Numbered from the stretch's first letter, positions 37,259-46,885 are shown. The stretch: 64,000 bases of DNA from Chloroflexota bacterium (GCA_017993775.1 JAGOMA010000014.1:62001-126000), one strand, 5' to 3'. Program-made: numbers and translations. Notes: generated from the sequence alone by a model not told the origin.

Positions 37259-38023
37259 ATGACTGTACACCTGTACCTGTCCCTCATACCAGAAGCCCTC
37301 ATCGCCTCGATGTATCCACCAGAAGAATTTGGCGTCTACTACACGGTTGGCTACAGCAAGAAACAACGCGGGCAGGCCATGTTTTTCGAGTTAGACCCGG
37401 ATTTTCGCCACGATTTTTTCCGTATCGACGAAGGAATTGCCCGCTGCGTGCCGCACGAAGACGGCCGTCCCAAAAAATCCGTCTATATCGCCACCTACCG
37501 CGTTCTCGAACACATCCCCCTCACCAACATCGACACCCTCTTCCTCGTCACCAAATTTGGCGAAACCCTGCCCCTAAAACGCAGCAATACATTTCCCAAA
37601 GATGACGCCGGTTTATACATGTACCAGGAAATCGCCCCCGTTTCGCCGCTGGTTGTCAGCACGCTGGACCCATTGTCTCTATACGAATTCCTGACCCAAG
37701 ACCCCGACAGCATGATCCATTTGCCGGCCGTCTGCTTCGTCGATTTACGCCTGGGCGAACTGGCGAAAAACCCGGAATATGGTTCCATCGGCGACCTGCC
37801 CTACGACTATATTCACCAACTGCGCGAAGGGTTGGTCGAACTGCAAACCAAACCAGTCCACACCAAAATGATCGACCGCACACACACCGTCGAATATCCC
37901 TACCGCATGATCAGCAACGGCGTTTACCTGGGCAATACCAGTGAATTGGCCTATTTCCCCCTGCCCTCGCGTGATGACCTGCGTAAAAATCACCCTCGTT
38001 GGTGGCGTTCGGCTAACCAATAA
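37259..38023 (+). CDS. Protein of unknown function
   Basis: 254 residues, not recognised. It starts MTVHLYLSLIPEALIASMYPPEEFGVYYTVG and contains GQAMFFELDPDF, YIATYRVLEHIPL and a C-terminal RISNGVYLG-like turn (YRMISNGVYLGNTSELAYFPLPS). Mixed alpha/beta, no signal peptide or membrane helix, no obvious catalytic triad. The ATG at 37259 is chosen because GGAG lies six nt upstream; the longer frame from 37157 passes through AT-rich non-coding sequence. It stands alone between divergent hppA and convergent acs, with a strong terminator just after its stop. Confidence 0.75.
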   Translation: MTVHLYLSLIPEALIASMYPPEEFGVYYTVGYSKKQRGQAMFFELDPDFRHDFFRIDEGIARCVPHEDGRPKKSVYIATYRVLEHIPLTNIDTLFLVTKFGETLPLKRSNTFPKDDAGLYMYQEIAPVSPLVVSTLDPLSLYEFLTQDPDSMIHLPAVCFVDLRLGELAKNPEYGSIGDLPYDYIHQLREGLVELQTKPVHTKMIDRTHTVEYPYRMISNGVYLGNTSELAYFPLPSRDDLRKNHPRWWRSANQ

Positions 38024-38026
38024 TTA

Positions 38027-38068
38027 AAAAAAGAGCCTGGCGATTTTAGAAATGCCAGGCTCTTTTTT
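38027..38068. terminator. Bidirectional terminator
   Basis: AAAAAGAGCCTGGC and GCCAGGCTCTTTTT arms with a 12-nt loop and T-tracts on both strands. It ends the unknown gene and faces the 3' end of acs. Its core equals that of the hairpin at 2847-2884. Confidence 0.9.
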
Positions 38069-38122
38069 GTTTAGCACAACACACCCGCTGTTGTTCCAGG
38101 GGGCTTTTGGGGGAAACGGCCG

Positions 38123-40027
38123 TTAATCAGCCAGCGTCGATAAGTCCCCCACATCCTGACCCAATACCCGGGCCTTCAAAATGCGCCGCATAATCTTGCC
38201 TGATCGCGTCTTGGGCAAATTATCCACAAACTCAATCGTCGATGGTTTAGCAATCGGCCCCATTTCGTGAGCCACATGATCTTTGAGCATGTGTTCCAGC
38301 TTTTCGCTGCCTTCCCAACCCTGCCGCAAAATGCAGTAGGCCTTGATGATGTTGCCGCGCAGCTCATCCGGCACACCAATCACCGCCGCTTCAGCCACCG
38401 CCGAATGGCTCACCAACGCGCTCTCAATTTCGGCCGTACCCAGCCGATAACCGGATACCTTAATCACATCGTCGATACGGCCGATAACCCAGATATACCC
38501 ATCCTCGTCCTTTTTGGCGCTGTCACCCGGTAGATACCAGCCTTGCTCGGCAAAACGGCTCCAATACTGCTGCACATACCGGTCAGGATCGCCAAAAATC
38601 GTCCGCAGCATCCCGGGCCAGGGCGATTTGATCACCAGGAACCCTTCCTCATTGGCCGCCACCGGATGACCATCCTCATCCACCACATCAATATCCACCC
38701 CAGGGAAAGCGCGCGTCGCTGAGCCTGGTTTGAGAGGCACGCAGGGCAGCGGTGTAATCATAAAACCGCCGGTTTCCGTCTGCCACCAGGTGTCCATGAT
38801 GGGGCATTTTTCTTTACCAATCACCCGATGGTACCAGCGCCACGCTTCCGGATTAATCGGCTCGCCAACAGAGCCAAGCAGGCGCAGCGTCGACAAATCA
38901 TGCTTGTTGGGCCAGCTTTCGCCGAAGCGCATCAGGCCGCGAATAGCCGTGGGCGCCGTGTACAAAATGGTGACACCATACTTGGCGATGAGCGACCACC
39001 AGCGATCCGGGTAAGGAAAGGTAGGCGCGCCTTCGTACATCACGCTGGTCGCCCCCAAGATCAGAGGCGCATAGACAATGTAGCTGTGGCCGGTAATCCA
39101 ACCAGGATCGGCCGCGCACCACCACACATCTTCCGGCTTGATATCGAACACCCACTTCAGCGTGGTCGATGTCCAGACCATGTAGCCGCCATGTGTGTGC
39201 AAGATAGCCTTAGGCTTGCCGGTGGTGCCAGAGGTATACAAAATGAACAGCGGGTCTTCGGCATCCATCACCTGCGTCGGCGCAGTCGGATCGGCAATGG
39301 GCAAGGCCATCAAGTCGTGGTACCAATAATCACGCCCCTGCACCATCTCCACATCCATGCCGGTGCGCTTGACGCAAATCACCGATTGGATGGTTCCAGA
39401 ACGATCAACTGCTTCGTTGGCGATTTTTTTCAGTTCGATGATAGTGCCGCGCAGCCAGGCGCCATCGCAGGTGATGAGGACTTTGGATTGGCTGTCGTCG
39501 ATGCGTTCATGGAGCGCTTCGGTGGAAAAGCCGCCGTAAACCACGGAGTGTATGGCCCCAATTTTGGCGCACGCCAGCATGGCGATGATTAATTCGGGAA
39601 TTCGGCCCATGTAGATGGTAACGCGGTCCCCTTTTTGCACGCCCATAGCCCGTAGGACGCTGGCAAATTTGCTGACCTGGTAATGGAGTTGTTGATAGGT
39701 GTAGACTTTGGTGTCGCCCGGTTCCCCTTCAAAAATGAGGGCGGCTTTGTTGCGCACGGCCGTGCGCATGTGCCTGTCTAACGCGTTATGGACGATATTG
39801 ACCTTCGCTCCCTTAAACCATTTATAAAATGGGGCGTTGTCATCATCCAGCGTTTGTTCCCACGGCTGGAACCATTCATAATTTTCTGCGGCTACCTTGC
39901 CCCAGAATTTTGCCAGGTCCGCCGATGCATCTGCATGAACCTTTTCATAATCGCGAATGTGCGCGTGGGCAACTACCTCTGGCGCGGGGTAATAGACTTC
40001 GCCTACCATCTTTTTCTCGTCTGCCAT
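38123..40027 (-). CDS. acs: Acetyl-CoA synthetase (AMP-forming)
   Basis: 634 residues, full length. ATP-binding loop YTSGTTGKPKAILHTHGGYM, acetate pocket region WWCAADPGWITGHSYIVYAPL, DTWWQTETGG, hinge GRIDDVIKVSGYRLGTAEIE and the C-terminal KTRSGKIMRRIL, whose lysine is the usual regulatory acetylation site. It makes acetyl-CoA from acetate, ATP and CoA, releasing pyrophosphate that the membrane pyrophosphatase nearby could use. AGGAGG lies eight nt before the ATG. Single gene; ends about 55 nt from the shared terminator. Confidence 0.97.
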   Translation of the reverse strand: MADEKKMVGEVYYPAPEVVAHAHIRDYEKVHADASADLAKFWGKVAAENYEWFQPWEQTLDDDNAPFYKWFKGAKVNIVHNALDRHMRTAVRNKAALIFEGEPGDTKVYTYQQLHYQVSKFASVLRAMGVQKGDRVTIYMGRIPELIIAMLACAKIGAIHSVVYGGFSTEALHERIDDSQSKVLITCDGAWLRGTIIELKKIANEAVDRSGTIQSVICVKRTGMDVEMVQGRDYWYHDLMALPIADPTAPTQVMDAEDPLFILYTSGTTGKPKAILHTHGGYMVWTSTTLKWVFDIKPEDVWWCAADPGWITGHSYIVYAPLILGATSVMYEGAPTFPYPDRWWSLIAKYGVTILYTAPTAIRGLMRFGESWPNKHDLSTLRLLGSVGEPINPEAWRWYHRVIGKEKCPIMDTWWQTETGGFMITPLPCVPLKPGSATRAFPGVDIDVVDEDGHPVAANEEGFLVIKSPWPGMLRTIFGDPDRYVQQYWSRFAEQGWYLPGDSAKKDEDGYIWVIGRIDDVIKVSGYRLGTAEIESALVSHSAVAEAAVIGVPDELRGNIIKAYCILRQGWEGSEKLEHMLKDHVAHEMGPIAKPSTIEFVDNLPKTRSGKIMRRILKARVLGQDVGDLSTLAD

Positions 40028-40352
40028 TGCGTCGTCCTCCTACTATAAATTTAGTTTGGCTGTTTTGGGTGAAAATCCTGAATCGGGTTTCGGGAAAGAA
40101 ACCTGCTCAAACATTGGGCGTTTTTAAGTATATTGGCAAATCCCCAAAGTGTAAAACGATTGTGCTGTTCAGGTTTTTCTGGCAAGACCCCAAGGGTTTG
40201 ATAGCCAAATAATCCAAATTCTCGGGGGCAAACCCTTGGGGTCTGTGGTTACAAACGATTTAATTTTTTCGGTTAGGCGCAGCTTTACGTGTTATCATAC
40301 GCTTTCACACCAACGCATTTATTTCTATTTTGTAGACCAACGGAGAAAACCT
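40028..40352. other. 325-nt divergent intergenic region with repeat copy B
   Basis: It holds the acs leader (minus strand, AGGAGG near 40035), then AT-rich DNA, the inverted 56-bp dispersed element at 40187-40242, and the region upstream of the GH4 gene. No further gene, tRNA or convincing promoter was identified. Confidence 0.5.
40187..40242. repeat. 56-bp dispersed hairpin element, copy B (inverted)
   Basis: Read on the minus strand it matches copy A (11249-11304) over the same 56 bp: identical ends ACCCCAAGGGTTTG and CCCTTGGGGT, shared GAATTTGGATTATTTGG-type centre with few changes. Equal length and opposite orientation suggest a mobile or retained non-coding unit. Confidence 0.7.
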
Positions 40353-41738
40353 ATGTCTTTAAACCCCAAAATTGTCATTATCGGCGCGGGCAGCGCCAGT
40401 TTTGGCCCATCCACATTGGCAACGATTGTCCGTGACGGCCGTTTGCGAGGCAGCGAGTTGGCCCTGGTAGATTTTAATGAGCCGGCTCTGGAAATTGTCG
40501 CCAAAGTGGCCCAACGGATGAGCGACGCCTGGGACGCCGACATGCGCATCAGCGCCAGCACAAATCGGCGCGATGTGCTGCCAGGAGCAGATTTTGTTAT
40601 TGTGTCGATTGAAGTGCCGCCGCGCGAGAAATTGTGGCGGCTGGACTGGCAGGTTCCGCTGAAACATGGCCTGCGCCAGGCCTATGCCGAAAATGGCGGC
40701 CCCGGCGGCCTGATGCACGCCTGCCGCCAGATTCCGCCCTTTTTAGACATTGTGCGGGATATGGAATCGCTTTGCCCAACGGCCGTTCTCATCAATTTTA
40801 GCAATCCCCTGCCGCGCATTACCCGAGCAGTTACAAAATACAGCCACATCAACATCGTCGGCAAATGTCATCAAATTCAGATTGGGTATGCGCTTACGGC
40901 CGTTCTGCTGCGCAACCGCTACCACATCCCCGTGCCTGAATCCATTTCGTTGCGGTCCGACCCGGCCAACACCCCCATTGCCCATCAGTTGGCGGCATAC
41001 GGCCGTCAACACATCGACATCAAATCGGCCGGTCTCAACCACTTCATCTGGCTGGTAGACGTGCGCGACAAACTCACCGGCGAAGACCTCTACCCCGCCC
41101 TCCGCGACGCGCTGGCCGACGCCCCGCCCACGCTGGAGCCATTGTCGCTGGACCTTTTCCGCACGTTCGATCTGCTGCCCATTCCCGGCGACACGCATCT
41201 GGTGGAATATCTGCCTTATGGCCACAACGCCCAAACCAGGCCGTGGGAAACCTATGACCTGCGCCTGTATGATTGGGACAGCAACGAAGCCAGCCGCGAC
41301 TTTATGAACCACATGCTGGCGGACATGGCTGCCGGTAATCTGTCGGTGGATGGGATGCGCGCCGCCGAAAGCGAAGGCGCTGCCGAACTCATCGCGGCCA
41401 TCACCCACAACGAAAATTATTTTGACGAAACAGTGAATATCCCCAACCACGGTTCCATCGCCGGCCTGCCCGACGAGACGATTGTGGAGGTTCCGGCGGT
41501 AGTCAGCCGGCTGGGCGTGCGTGGCATCCAAATTGGCGAGCTGCCGGCCGGTATCACGGCGCTGCTGCGACGGGAGGCGGAGTTGGTGGAAATGGTGGTG
41601 GAAACGGCCGTTACCGGCGACCGCCACCTGGCCCTGCAAACCCTGCTGCTCGACCCGATGATCAATGACATTGGTCAGGCGCGGGCTATTCTGGAAGAGT
41701 ATCTAAAAACGTTCGCGGCCTATTTGCCACAATTCTGA
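40353..41738 (+). CDS. Glycoside hydrolase family 4 (NAD- and metal-dependent glucosidase/galactosidase)
   Basis: 461 residues. NAD fold IVIIGAGSASFGPSTLATIV near the N-terminus, ENGGPGGLMHACRQIP, then metal-site residues Cys and His in GKCHQIQIG and the NH of AGLNHFIWL. GH4 enzymes oxidise C3 transiently and need Mn2+ and a reducing environment, acting on alpha- or beta-glycosides, often phosphorylated. The residues here do not fix the substrate. The ATG at 40353 has GGAG upstream; the frame continues 39 codons further but without a start signal. It is a single-gene unit. Confidence 0.88.
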   Translation: MSLNPKIVIIGAGSASFGPSTLATIVRDGRLRGSELALVDFNEPALEIVAKVAQRMSDAWDADMRISASTNRRDVLPGADFVIVSIEVPPREKLWRLDWQVPLKHGLRQAYAENGGPGGLMHACRQIPPFLDIVRDMESLCPTAVLINFSNPLPRITRAVTKYSHINIVGKCHQIQIGYALTAVLLRNRYHIPVPESISLRSDPANTPIAHQLAAYGRQHIDIKSAGLNHFIWLVDVRDKLTGEDLYPALRDALADAPPTLEPLSLDLFRTFDLLPIPGDTHLVEYLPYGHNAQTRPWETYDLRLYDWDSNEASRDFMNHMLADMAAGNLSVDGMRAAESEGAAELIAAITHNENYFDETVNIPNHGSIAGLPDETIVEVPAVVSRLGVRGIQIGELPAGITALLRREAELVEMVVETAVTGDRHLALQTLLLDPMINDIGQARAILEEYLKTFAAYLPQF

Positions 41739-41844
41739 AATACGTCGGGGGAATAAGGTGAAAACTGAAGACTGAATCGCCCGATATTCTCTCATGACTA
41801 TCGGGCCTCACCCTTCAGGACAGTTCATAGGCGCATCAGGCGTG

Positions 41845-42567
41845 TCAGACGGCCGTCAGCGCCTCGCGTTGTTTGGCGGCCAGCGTCTGAATGCCGCCGG
41901 TCGCCAAATCCAGCAGTTGGTCGAGGTGGGCGCGGGGAAATGGGGCTTTTTCGGCTGTGCCCTGCACTTCAATCAGTTCGCCGGCGGCGGTCATGACCAC
42001 ATTAAAATCCACTTCAGCGGCGACATCTTCCGCGTAAGGCAAATCGAGCAAGGCCACGCCATCGACAATGCCCACGCTGATGGCCGCCACCTGCTGACGC
42101 AGCACACTTTCCGGCAGGTCGCCGCTGGTGATTAACGGCCGTAACGCCAGATTCACCGCCACCCAGCCGCCGCAAACGGCCGCCGTGCGCGTGCCGCCAT
42201 CCGCCTGCAGCACGTCGCAGTCGATGGTTAGCGTGCGTTCGCCCAACGCCGCTAAATCGACCGCCATGCGTAGACTGCGGCCTATCAGCCGCGAGATTTC
42301 CTGGGTGCGCCCTTTCGGCCAGCGCTGTTCGCGGGCAGTGCGGCTGTGGGTGCTGCGCGGCAGCATGGCATATTCGGCCGTCAGCCAGCCTTGCGGAGTT
42401 TCGCGGCCACGCAGCCAGTTGGGCACGGAGTTTTCCAGGGTCACATTGCACAATACATGGGTGTCACCAAATTGAGCCAGCACGGAGCCTTCAGCCCACT
42501 TGGTGAAGTTGGTTTCGAAGTGAATAGACCGCAGTTGGTTGGGGGAACGGCCGTCTTGCCTGATCAT
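41845..42567 (-). CDS. rph: Ribonuclease PH
   Basis: 240 residues. [36 protein letters not shown], phosphate-binding [59 protein letters not shown] and [19 protein letters not shown] are all family marks. It trims tRNA 3' ends by phosphorolysis. The ATG at 42567 is chosen, after GGGAG; nine extra codons upstream overlap that site. The glutaredoxin-like and dapF-like genes lie upstream on the same strand. Confidence 0.96.
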   Translation of the reverse strand: MIRQDGRSPNQLRSIHFETNFTKWAEGSVLAQFGDTHVLCNVTLENSVPNWLRGRETPQGWLTAEYAMLPRSTHSRTAREQRWPKGRTQEISRLIGRSLRMAVDLAALGERTLTIDCDVLQADGGTRTAAVCGGWVAVNLALRPLITSGDLPESVLRQQVAAISVGIVDGVALLDLPYAEDVAAEVDFNVVMTAAGELIEVQGTAEKAPFPRAHLDQLLDLATGGIQTLAAKQREALTAV

Positions 42568-42584
42568 ATATTTTCTCCCTTGAA

Positions 42585-42656
42585 AAAAGGACACGGATTG
42601 ACGCGGATAAACGCGGACAAGAATCCGTGAAAATCCGTGTTCATCCGTGTCCTTTT
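42585..42656. repeat. GGACACGGAT hairpin repeat
   Basis: Perfect 14-bp arms, AAAAGGACACGGAT at 42585-42598 and its complement at 42643-42656. The inside is made of shorter iterations (GACGCGGATAAACGCGGA; AATCCGTGAAAATCCGTG). A decayed relative lies around 46960-47045 (GGCGGATAAACACCGAT, TTATCCGCG). This type of dispersed repeat is non-coding. Confidence 0.7.
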
Positions 42657-42722
42657 CATTGATGGTGTTGAGCCGGCGCCCAGGCCCATGTTAACTCCTG
42701 TGAAAACGATTTTACGTAGAGA

Positions 42723-42741
42723 CGCAGAGAAAAACTCTGCG
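42723..42741. terminator. Small hairpin downstream of the glutaredoxin-like gene
   Basis: CGCAGAG, five A, CTCTGCG. The perfect 7-bp stem lies 74 nt past the stop of the minus-strand gene at 42815. It lacks a following T-run, so termination is only possible. Confidence 0.35.
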
Positions 42742-42814
42742 CCACGGGCAAAATCTGCGGGTTTTCATTTGTGGTGGTGGATGCGACCAATCACAAAATC
42801 TCCCGCGCTGCGAA

Positions 42815-43231
42815 TTAGCGCTCGAAATAGGCGCGGGTGGGGATAAAGGTCAGCAGCAGCACGCCAATCAGCAAAAACAACCAGTTGCCATCCCACACTG
42901 CAAACACCATCATGCCCACTCCTAGCAAAGTCTGGATCGGATTCTCGCGCCACGCCTGCCAGGGGCGGGTGTGGGGCACCTGATAACCATCGGCCTCCAG
43001 ACGAGCGCGAAGCTGCGCCATGGATGGCTCGGTTAGGACGCTGGCATCGGGAAAAACCAGGGTTGGCACGCTTTCGTAGCCATCGTTCAGTTCTTGTAAG
43101 CGAATTTTTGCCGGCAGATTATCGCTGGCGTCGATGTATTCATAAGGCACGGCGGCCCGATCTAACATGCCGCGCACAGGCAGCACCATGGGGCACTTTT
43201 TTGTGCCATAAACAATAATTCTGTCTGTCAT
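42815..43231 (-). CDS. Glutaredoxin-like protein with C-terminal membrane segments
   Basis: 138 residues. N-terminal thioredoxin fold: IIVYGTKKCPMVLPVRGMLDRAAVPYEYID with a single active-site cysteine (CPMV), and the cis-proline SVPTLVFPDA before the third strand. The last 45 residues hold two hydrophobic helices (TLLGVGMMVFAVWDG; WLFLLIGVLLLTFIPT), so the redox domain would be tethered to the membrane. A monothiol site suggests glutathione- or mycothiol-type disulfide chemistry or a non-redox role; the partner is unknown. It lies between the dapF-like and rph genes on the same strand. Confidence 0.75.
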   Translation of the reverse strand: MTDRIIVYGTKKCPMVLPVRGMLDRAAVPYEYIDASDNLPAKIRLQELNDGYESVPTLVFPDASVLTEPSMAQLRARLEADGYQVPHTRPWQAWRENPIQTLLGVGMMVFAVWDGNWLFLLIGVLLLTFIPTRAYFER

Positions 43232-43271
43232 TGCTCTTCTTCTCGTTGCTGGGTGATTGTTAACCCACTGC

Positions 43272-44096
43272 CTAACCTGCGAGATCTTCTAATTCACGCA
43301 GCAAATCAGGCGCGATGGTCCCCTGAGCCACGGCCGTTACCCCGCCCGTCAGCACCACCTGCCAATTTTCATCCACCGTCACCGTCGCCTCGCCGCCGGC
43401 CATACGCACCGTAACCGGGCTTTGGCAGCGCCCGGTTCGCACGGCCGTTCCCGCCGCCGCGCTCGCCGACGTGCCGGAGGCCAGCGTGTAACCCGCTCCA
43501 CGCTCCCAAATAGCAATCTCCATGCTATGGGCATCCACCACATGCACCAACTGCACGTTGGTGCGATTGGGAAACAAAGGGGATGTCTCTAGTTTTGGCC
43601 CGATGGTGTGGACGGCCGTCAAATCATCGGTAAACAGAACGCAGTGCGGATTGCCAATGGACACGGCCGTCAGCCTCACCACCGCGCCATCCACCGCCAC
43701 TTCTTCTTCTACCCAGGAAAAGGTTAACTGCCCCATTGCCAGGGCAATCGTGCGCGCCTCATCATCCAGCACGTCCGCCTGGATGGTTTGGCCGTGGATG
43801 GTGATGGTGTAAGAACGGCCGTGCGCCAGCCCTACATCCCACAAATAGCGGGCAAAAATGCGCAGCCCATTGCCGCTTTTTTCCGCCTCGCTGCCATCCG
43901 GGTTCAGAAACCGCATGGTGTTTGGGCCTGGCTCGCCAGGCAGCGGACCGTAACAAATGCCATCCGCCCCCAGGCCAAAGTGGCGATGGCACAGCAAACG
44001 CGCCCGCGCCGGAGTAAGCGTTAGGGGAAAAACGGCCGGATCAATCACCAGCATGTCGTTGCCTAAAGCCTGATATTTCCAAAATAATGCAGCCAT
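43272..44096 (-). CDS. DapF-fold protein lacking both catalytic cysteines
   Basis: 274 residues with the two-lobe diaminopimelate epimerase fold: FWKYQALGNDMLVID, HRHFGLGADG, MRFLNPDGSEAE, IGNPHCVLF and IWERGAGYTLASGT. In true DapF the acid-base pair are cysteines in CGNG and ACGTG. Here these read KSGNGLRIF and ASGTSAS, so both are serine. The normal epimerase mechanism needs the thiols; the protein may have another activity or be a specialised isoform. The start ATG at 44096 places the family N-terminus correctly; the longer frame adds an unrelated 13 residues. No lysine pathway gene lies nearby. Confidence 0.8.
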   Translation of the reverse strand: MAALFWKYQALGNDMLVIDPAVFPLTLTPARARLLCHRHFGLGADGICYGPLPGEPGPNTMRFLNPDGSEAEKSGNGLRIFARYLWDVGLAHGRSYTITIHGQTIQADVLDDEARTIALAMGQLTFSWVEEEVAVDGAVVRLTAVSIGNPHCVLFTDDLTAVHTIGPKLETSPLFPNRTNVQLVHVVDAHSMEIAIWERGAGYTLASGTSASAAAGTAVRTGRCQSPVTVRMAGGEATVTVDENWQVVLTGGVTAVAQGTIAPDLLRELEDLAG

Positions 44097-44176
44097 ACTG
44101 TCTTCGTTTAGGAGGCCGGGAGACAGGGAAACCAATTGTCGCCCTATCTCCCCAGCCCCCTATATTGGTGTCAATG

Positions 44177-46885
44177 TTACTTGTTGAGCGCCGGGATGAA
44201 TACCGAGTACGGCCAGGGAGCGATGTCGATCTGTACCTGCGCCGTTTGTGCGGCGTAGACTGTGCCATCGGAGCCATTCCAGCCAAAAATGGTAGAGCCA
44301 AACCAGTTTTGTTCCGGGATAAACTGCAATGTACCCAGGTCTGTAGCCAGAATTTCTTGCTGCAGGGTAACGGCCGTGCCATTCAGGCGCAATTCGCCGT
44401 GCGCCGGCAGCCACTCAACCCGAATTTTAACCAGTGCATCACCATCCACATCGGCAAACGCTGTGGCAAAGTCGGCGGCCGTAAACGCCAGCGGCGCATT
44501 CACCAAGCCCGATTTAGGCACATTGCCCACAACCGGCGCATCGTTCACCGGCTGCACGGTAATGCTAAACAATTGACTGACCGAGACGTTCACCCCGCCG
44601 TTGGCCGTGCCGCCATTATCATGCAGCGTCACCGAAATGGTCGCCGAGCCATTCATGTCCGCGCCAGGAGTATAACTCAAATCGCCAGAGGCCGCGTCCA
44701 CCGCTGGCAGCGTTGAAAACAGCGCGTCGTTATCGGTGGTCAAGGTAAAGGTGACTGTCTGGCTGGCTTCATTGGCCGGTCCGGGGGAGATGCTGGCAGC
44801 CCAGCCGGACACCGTTTGCGCCCCAGCGTCCTCAGCCACGGTTTGATTGGCCCCTTTCACAAAAGATGGGGCATCGTTGACACTATTGACGGTGATGGTG
44901 AAGGTTTGCGAGGGTGAGATGTTAACGCCGCCGTTGGCTGTGCCGCCGTTGTCCATGAGCACGGCCGTTACCACCGCCTGCCCAAACGCATCATCCGCCG
45001 GACGGAAGGTCAGTGTGCCACTGGAACTGATGGCCGGAGGCACCAAAAAGAGCGCAGAATTATCATTATTCAGCAAAAAGGTAAGCGTCTGGCTCGCCTC
45101 ATTGGCCGGCCCGGCTGAGATGTTTGTGGCCCAGTTGTTAATCACCTGTTGACCAGCATCTTCATTCACCGCCGGTTCCGATCCCTTGGTAAATGAAGGC
45201 GCATCGTTTACCGAAGCCACGGTGATGAGCACCTGCGCACCGGTCGCGGCGTAATCAAAGCCATCAGAGCCATTCCAATCGAAACTGTCAGCGCCAAACC
45301 AATCGCCATCCGGCGTATAAACCAACCCGCCCAAATCGCCAACGTAAAGGACATCATTCGCGGTGACTGGGGTGCTGTTCAGTGTCAACGTACCGCTGAT
45401 GGGCAAGGATGTCACCTGCACAAATTGCAGCGTGTCGCCGTCAGCATCGCTAAATTGCGCGGTAAAATTGGCTGCCGCAAAGGTTACATCGGCGTCTTCA
45501 TTGCCGCTCTTGCTGACATCGGCCACCGTGGGCGCGGTGTTGGGCGAAACGTAGCGCACGACGGCAAAATCGTCGTTACCAATAACCAGATCGCTAAATC
45601 CGGCCACCACGACTTTGTTGTCTGCCTGCACAGTCATGCCGTAGGCTTCGTCCTGGCTGCGGCTGGCCGTGTTGATGGTGCCCAGATCGGTGATGACCAA
45701 TCCGTTGGTTCCAAAACCACTGTCCAGGCTGCCATTTTGGTTATACCGGGCAGTGACAAAATCGTGATCAAGTTGGATGGGATCGAGGGCAAAGCCGGTA
45801 AGTAGGATTTTGCCTGTTGGCTGTAGGGTGAGGGCGTAGGGCTGATCGTTGCCGGTGGTAACGGCCGTTGTCGCCTTGCCGTCTGTGTCGAATGAGGTGT
45901 CCAAAAGTCCATTGGCCTGATACCGCGCTAAGGCAAAATCGTCGTTGCCGCCAATGCTGGCGTAACCGGCCACTACAATGCTGCCGTCATTTTGCAGCGC
46001 GACCCGCTGGGCCAAATCGTTGCTGCTGCCGCTGAAGTTTGTGGTTACTTTGCCGTCAAAATCGAAGGTAATATCCAGGCCTCCGGTGGTTGAAAGGCGG
46101 GCGACGGCGAAATCGTCACCGGTAGAACCGGCGTCGGTGTGTCCGGCCAGGACTATCTTGCCATTCTGTTGAATCGCCAGACCATTGGCCCGTTCGGCTG
46201 CGCCAAAATCTATGGCCACGATGCCGCCTGCGCCAAAGGTGGGATCCAAGACGCCACTGCTGTCATACCGCACGACGATAAAATCGCTGCCGCCGCTGAG
46301 TGTACGGCCGTATCCCGCCACGACGATATTGCCGTTGCCATCAATAACCACAGCCTGAGCCACGTCATTATCGCCTTCAATATCCGTCACCACAATCCCG
46401 CCTGTGCCAAAGGTGGGATCCGGCGCGCCGGTATCCGTCAGCCGAACCACTGCAAAATCATCGTCGGTCCCATTAAACGCCGACCCGGCCATCACGATAT
46501 AGCCGTTGTTTTGGAGAACGGCCGTATTCGCCGCATCCGCATTGGCGGTAACAGCCACCGTCACCTTGCCATCACCACTAAAAGTTATATCCGGCTGACC
46601 ATTGGCCAAATACCGCACTGCGGCGAAATCGCTGCCGCTGCCATTGTCGCTGGACCCCACCACCACCAGGCTCTCATCCGGCTGCTGCAACACGGCAAAC
46701 GCTTTGTCGCCAGAAGCCACCCCAATATCTGTTGTTACCAGCCCTCCCACCCCAAACGTCGGGTCCAGATCGCCCGATGCCGCCAAGAGGCGCGGCGCCA
46801 CCATCACCAGCAGAATAGTTGAAATTATCAGGGTGAACCCAATCCAAATCTTATGGGCATGTGTTTGAACTAACATACGATTCAT
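44177..46885 (-). CDS. Secreted surface protein: delta-60 propeller repeats plus tandem-95/cadherin-like domains
   Basis: 902 residues. N-terminal signal segment (KIWIGFTLIISTILLVMVAP). Residues about 35-460: eight or so delta-60 repeats of about 55 residues, each with D(P/I)TFG.GG(I/L)V and FAVVRY, as in bacterial beta-propellers. Residues about 460-890: tandem Ig/cadherin-like domains typified by NDAPSF.KG, NEDAG and TFTITVNSVNDAP, and two DW(F)G..F.WNGSDG units. The protein ends YSVFIPALNK, a short hydrophobic-basic tail resembling the C-termini I recall on many Chloroflexota exported proteins. ATG at 46885 with AGGATGG upstream. Probably adhesive or structural; function unknown. Confidence 0.85.
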   Translation of the reverse strand: MNRMLVQTHAHKIWIGFTLIISTILLVMVAPRLLAASGDLDPTFGVGGLVTTDIGVASGDKAFAVLQQPDESLVVVGSSDNGSGSDFAAVRYLANGQPDITFSGDGKVTVAVTANADAANTAVLQNNGYIVMAGSAFNGTDDDFAVVRLTDTGAPDPTFGTGGIVVTDIEGDNDVAQAVVIDGNGNIVVAGYGRTLSGGSDFIVVRYDSSGVLDPTFGAGGIVAIDFGAAERANGLAIQQNGKIVLAGHTDAGSTGDDFAVARLSTTGGLDITFDFDGKVTTNFSGSSNDLAQRVALQNDGSIVVAGYASIGGNDDFALARYQANGLLDTSFDTDGKATTAVTTGNDQPYALTLQPTGKILLTGFALDPIQLDHDFVTARYNQNGSLDSGFGTNGLVITDLGTINTASRSQDEAYGMTVQADNKVVVAGFSDLVIGNDDFAVVRYVSPNTAPTVADVSKSGNEDADVTFAAANFTAQFSDADGDTLQFVQVTSLPISGTLTLNSTPVTANDVLYVGDLGGLVYTPDGDWFGADSFDWNGSDGFDYAATGAQVLITVASVNDAPSFTKGSEPAVNEDAGQQVINNWATNISAGPANEASQTLTFLLNNDNSALFLVPPAISSSGTLTFRPADDAFGQAVVTAVLMDNGGTANGGVNISPSQTFTITVNSVNDAPSFVKGANQTVAEDAGAQTVSGWAASISPGPANEASQTVTFTLTTDNDALFSTLPAVDAASGDLSYTPGADMNGSATISVTLHDNGGTANGGVNVSVSQLFSITVQPVNDAPVVGNVPKSGLVNAPLAFTAADFATAFADVDGDALVKIRVEWLPAHGELRLNGTAVTLQQEILATDLGTLQFIPEQNWFGSTIFGWNGSDGTVYAAQTAQVQIDIAPWPYSVFIPALNK

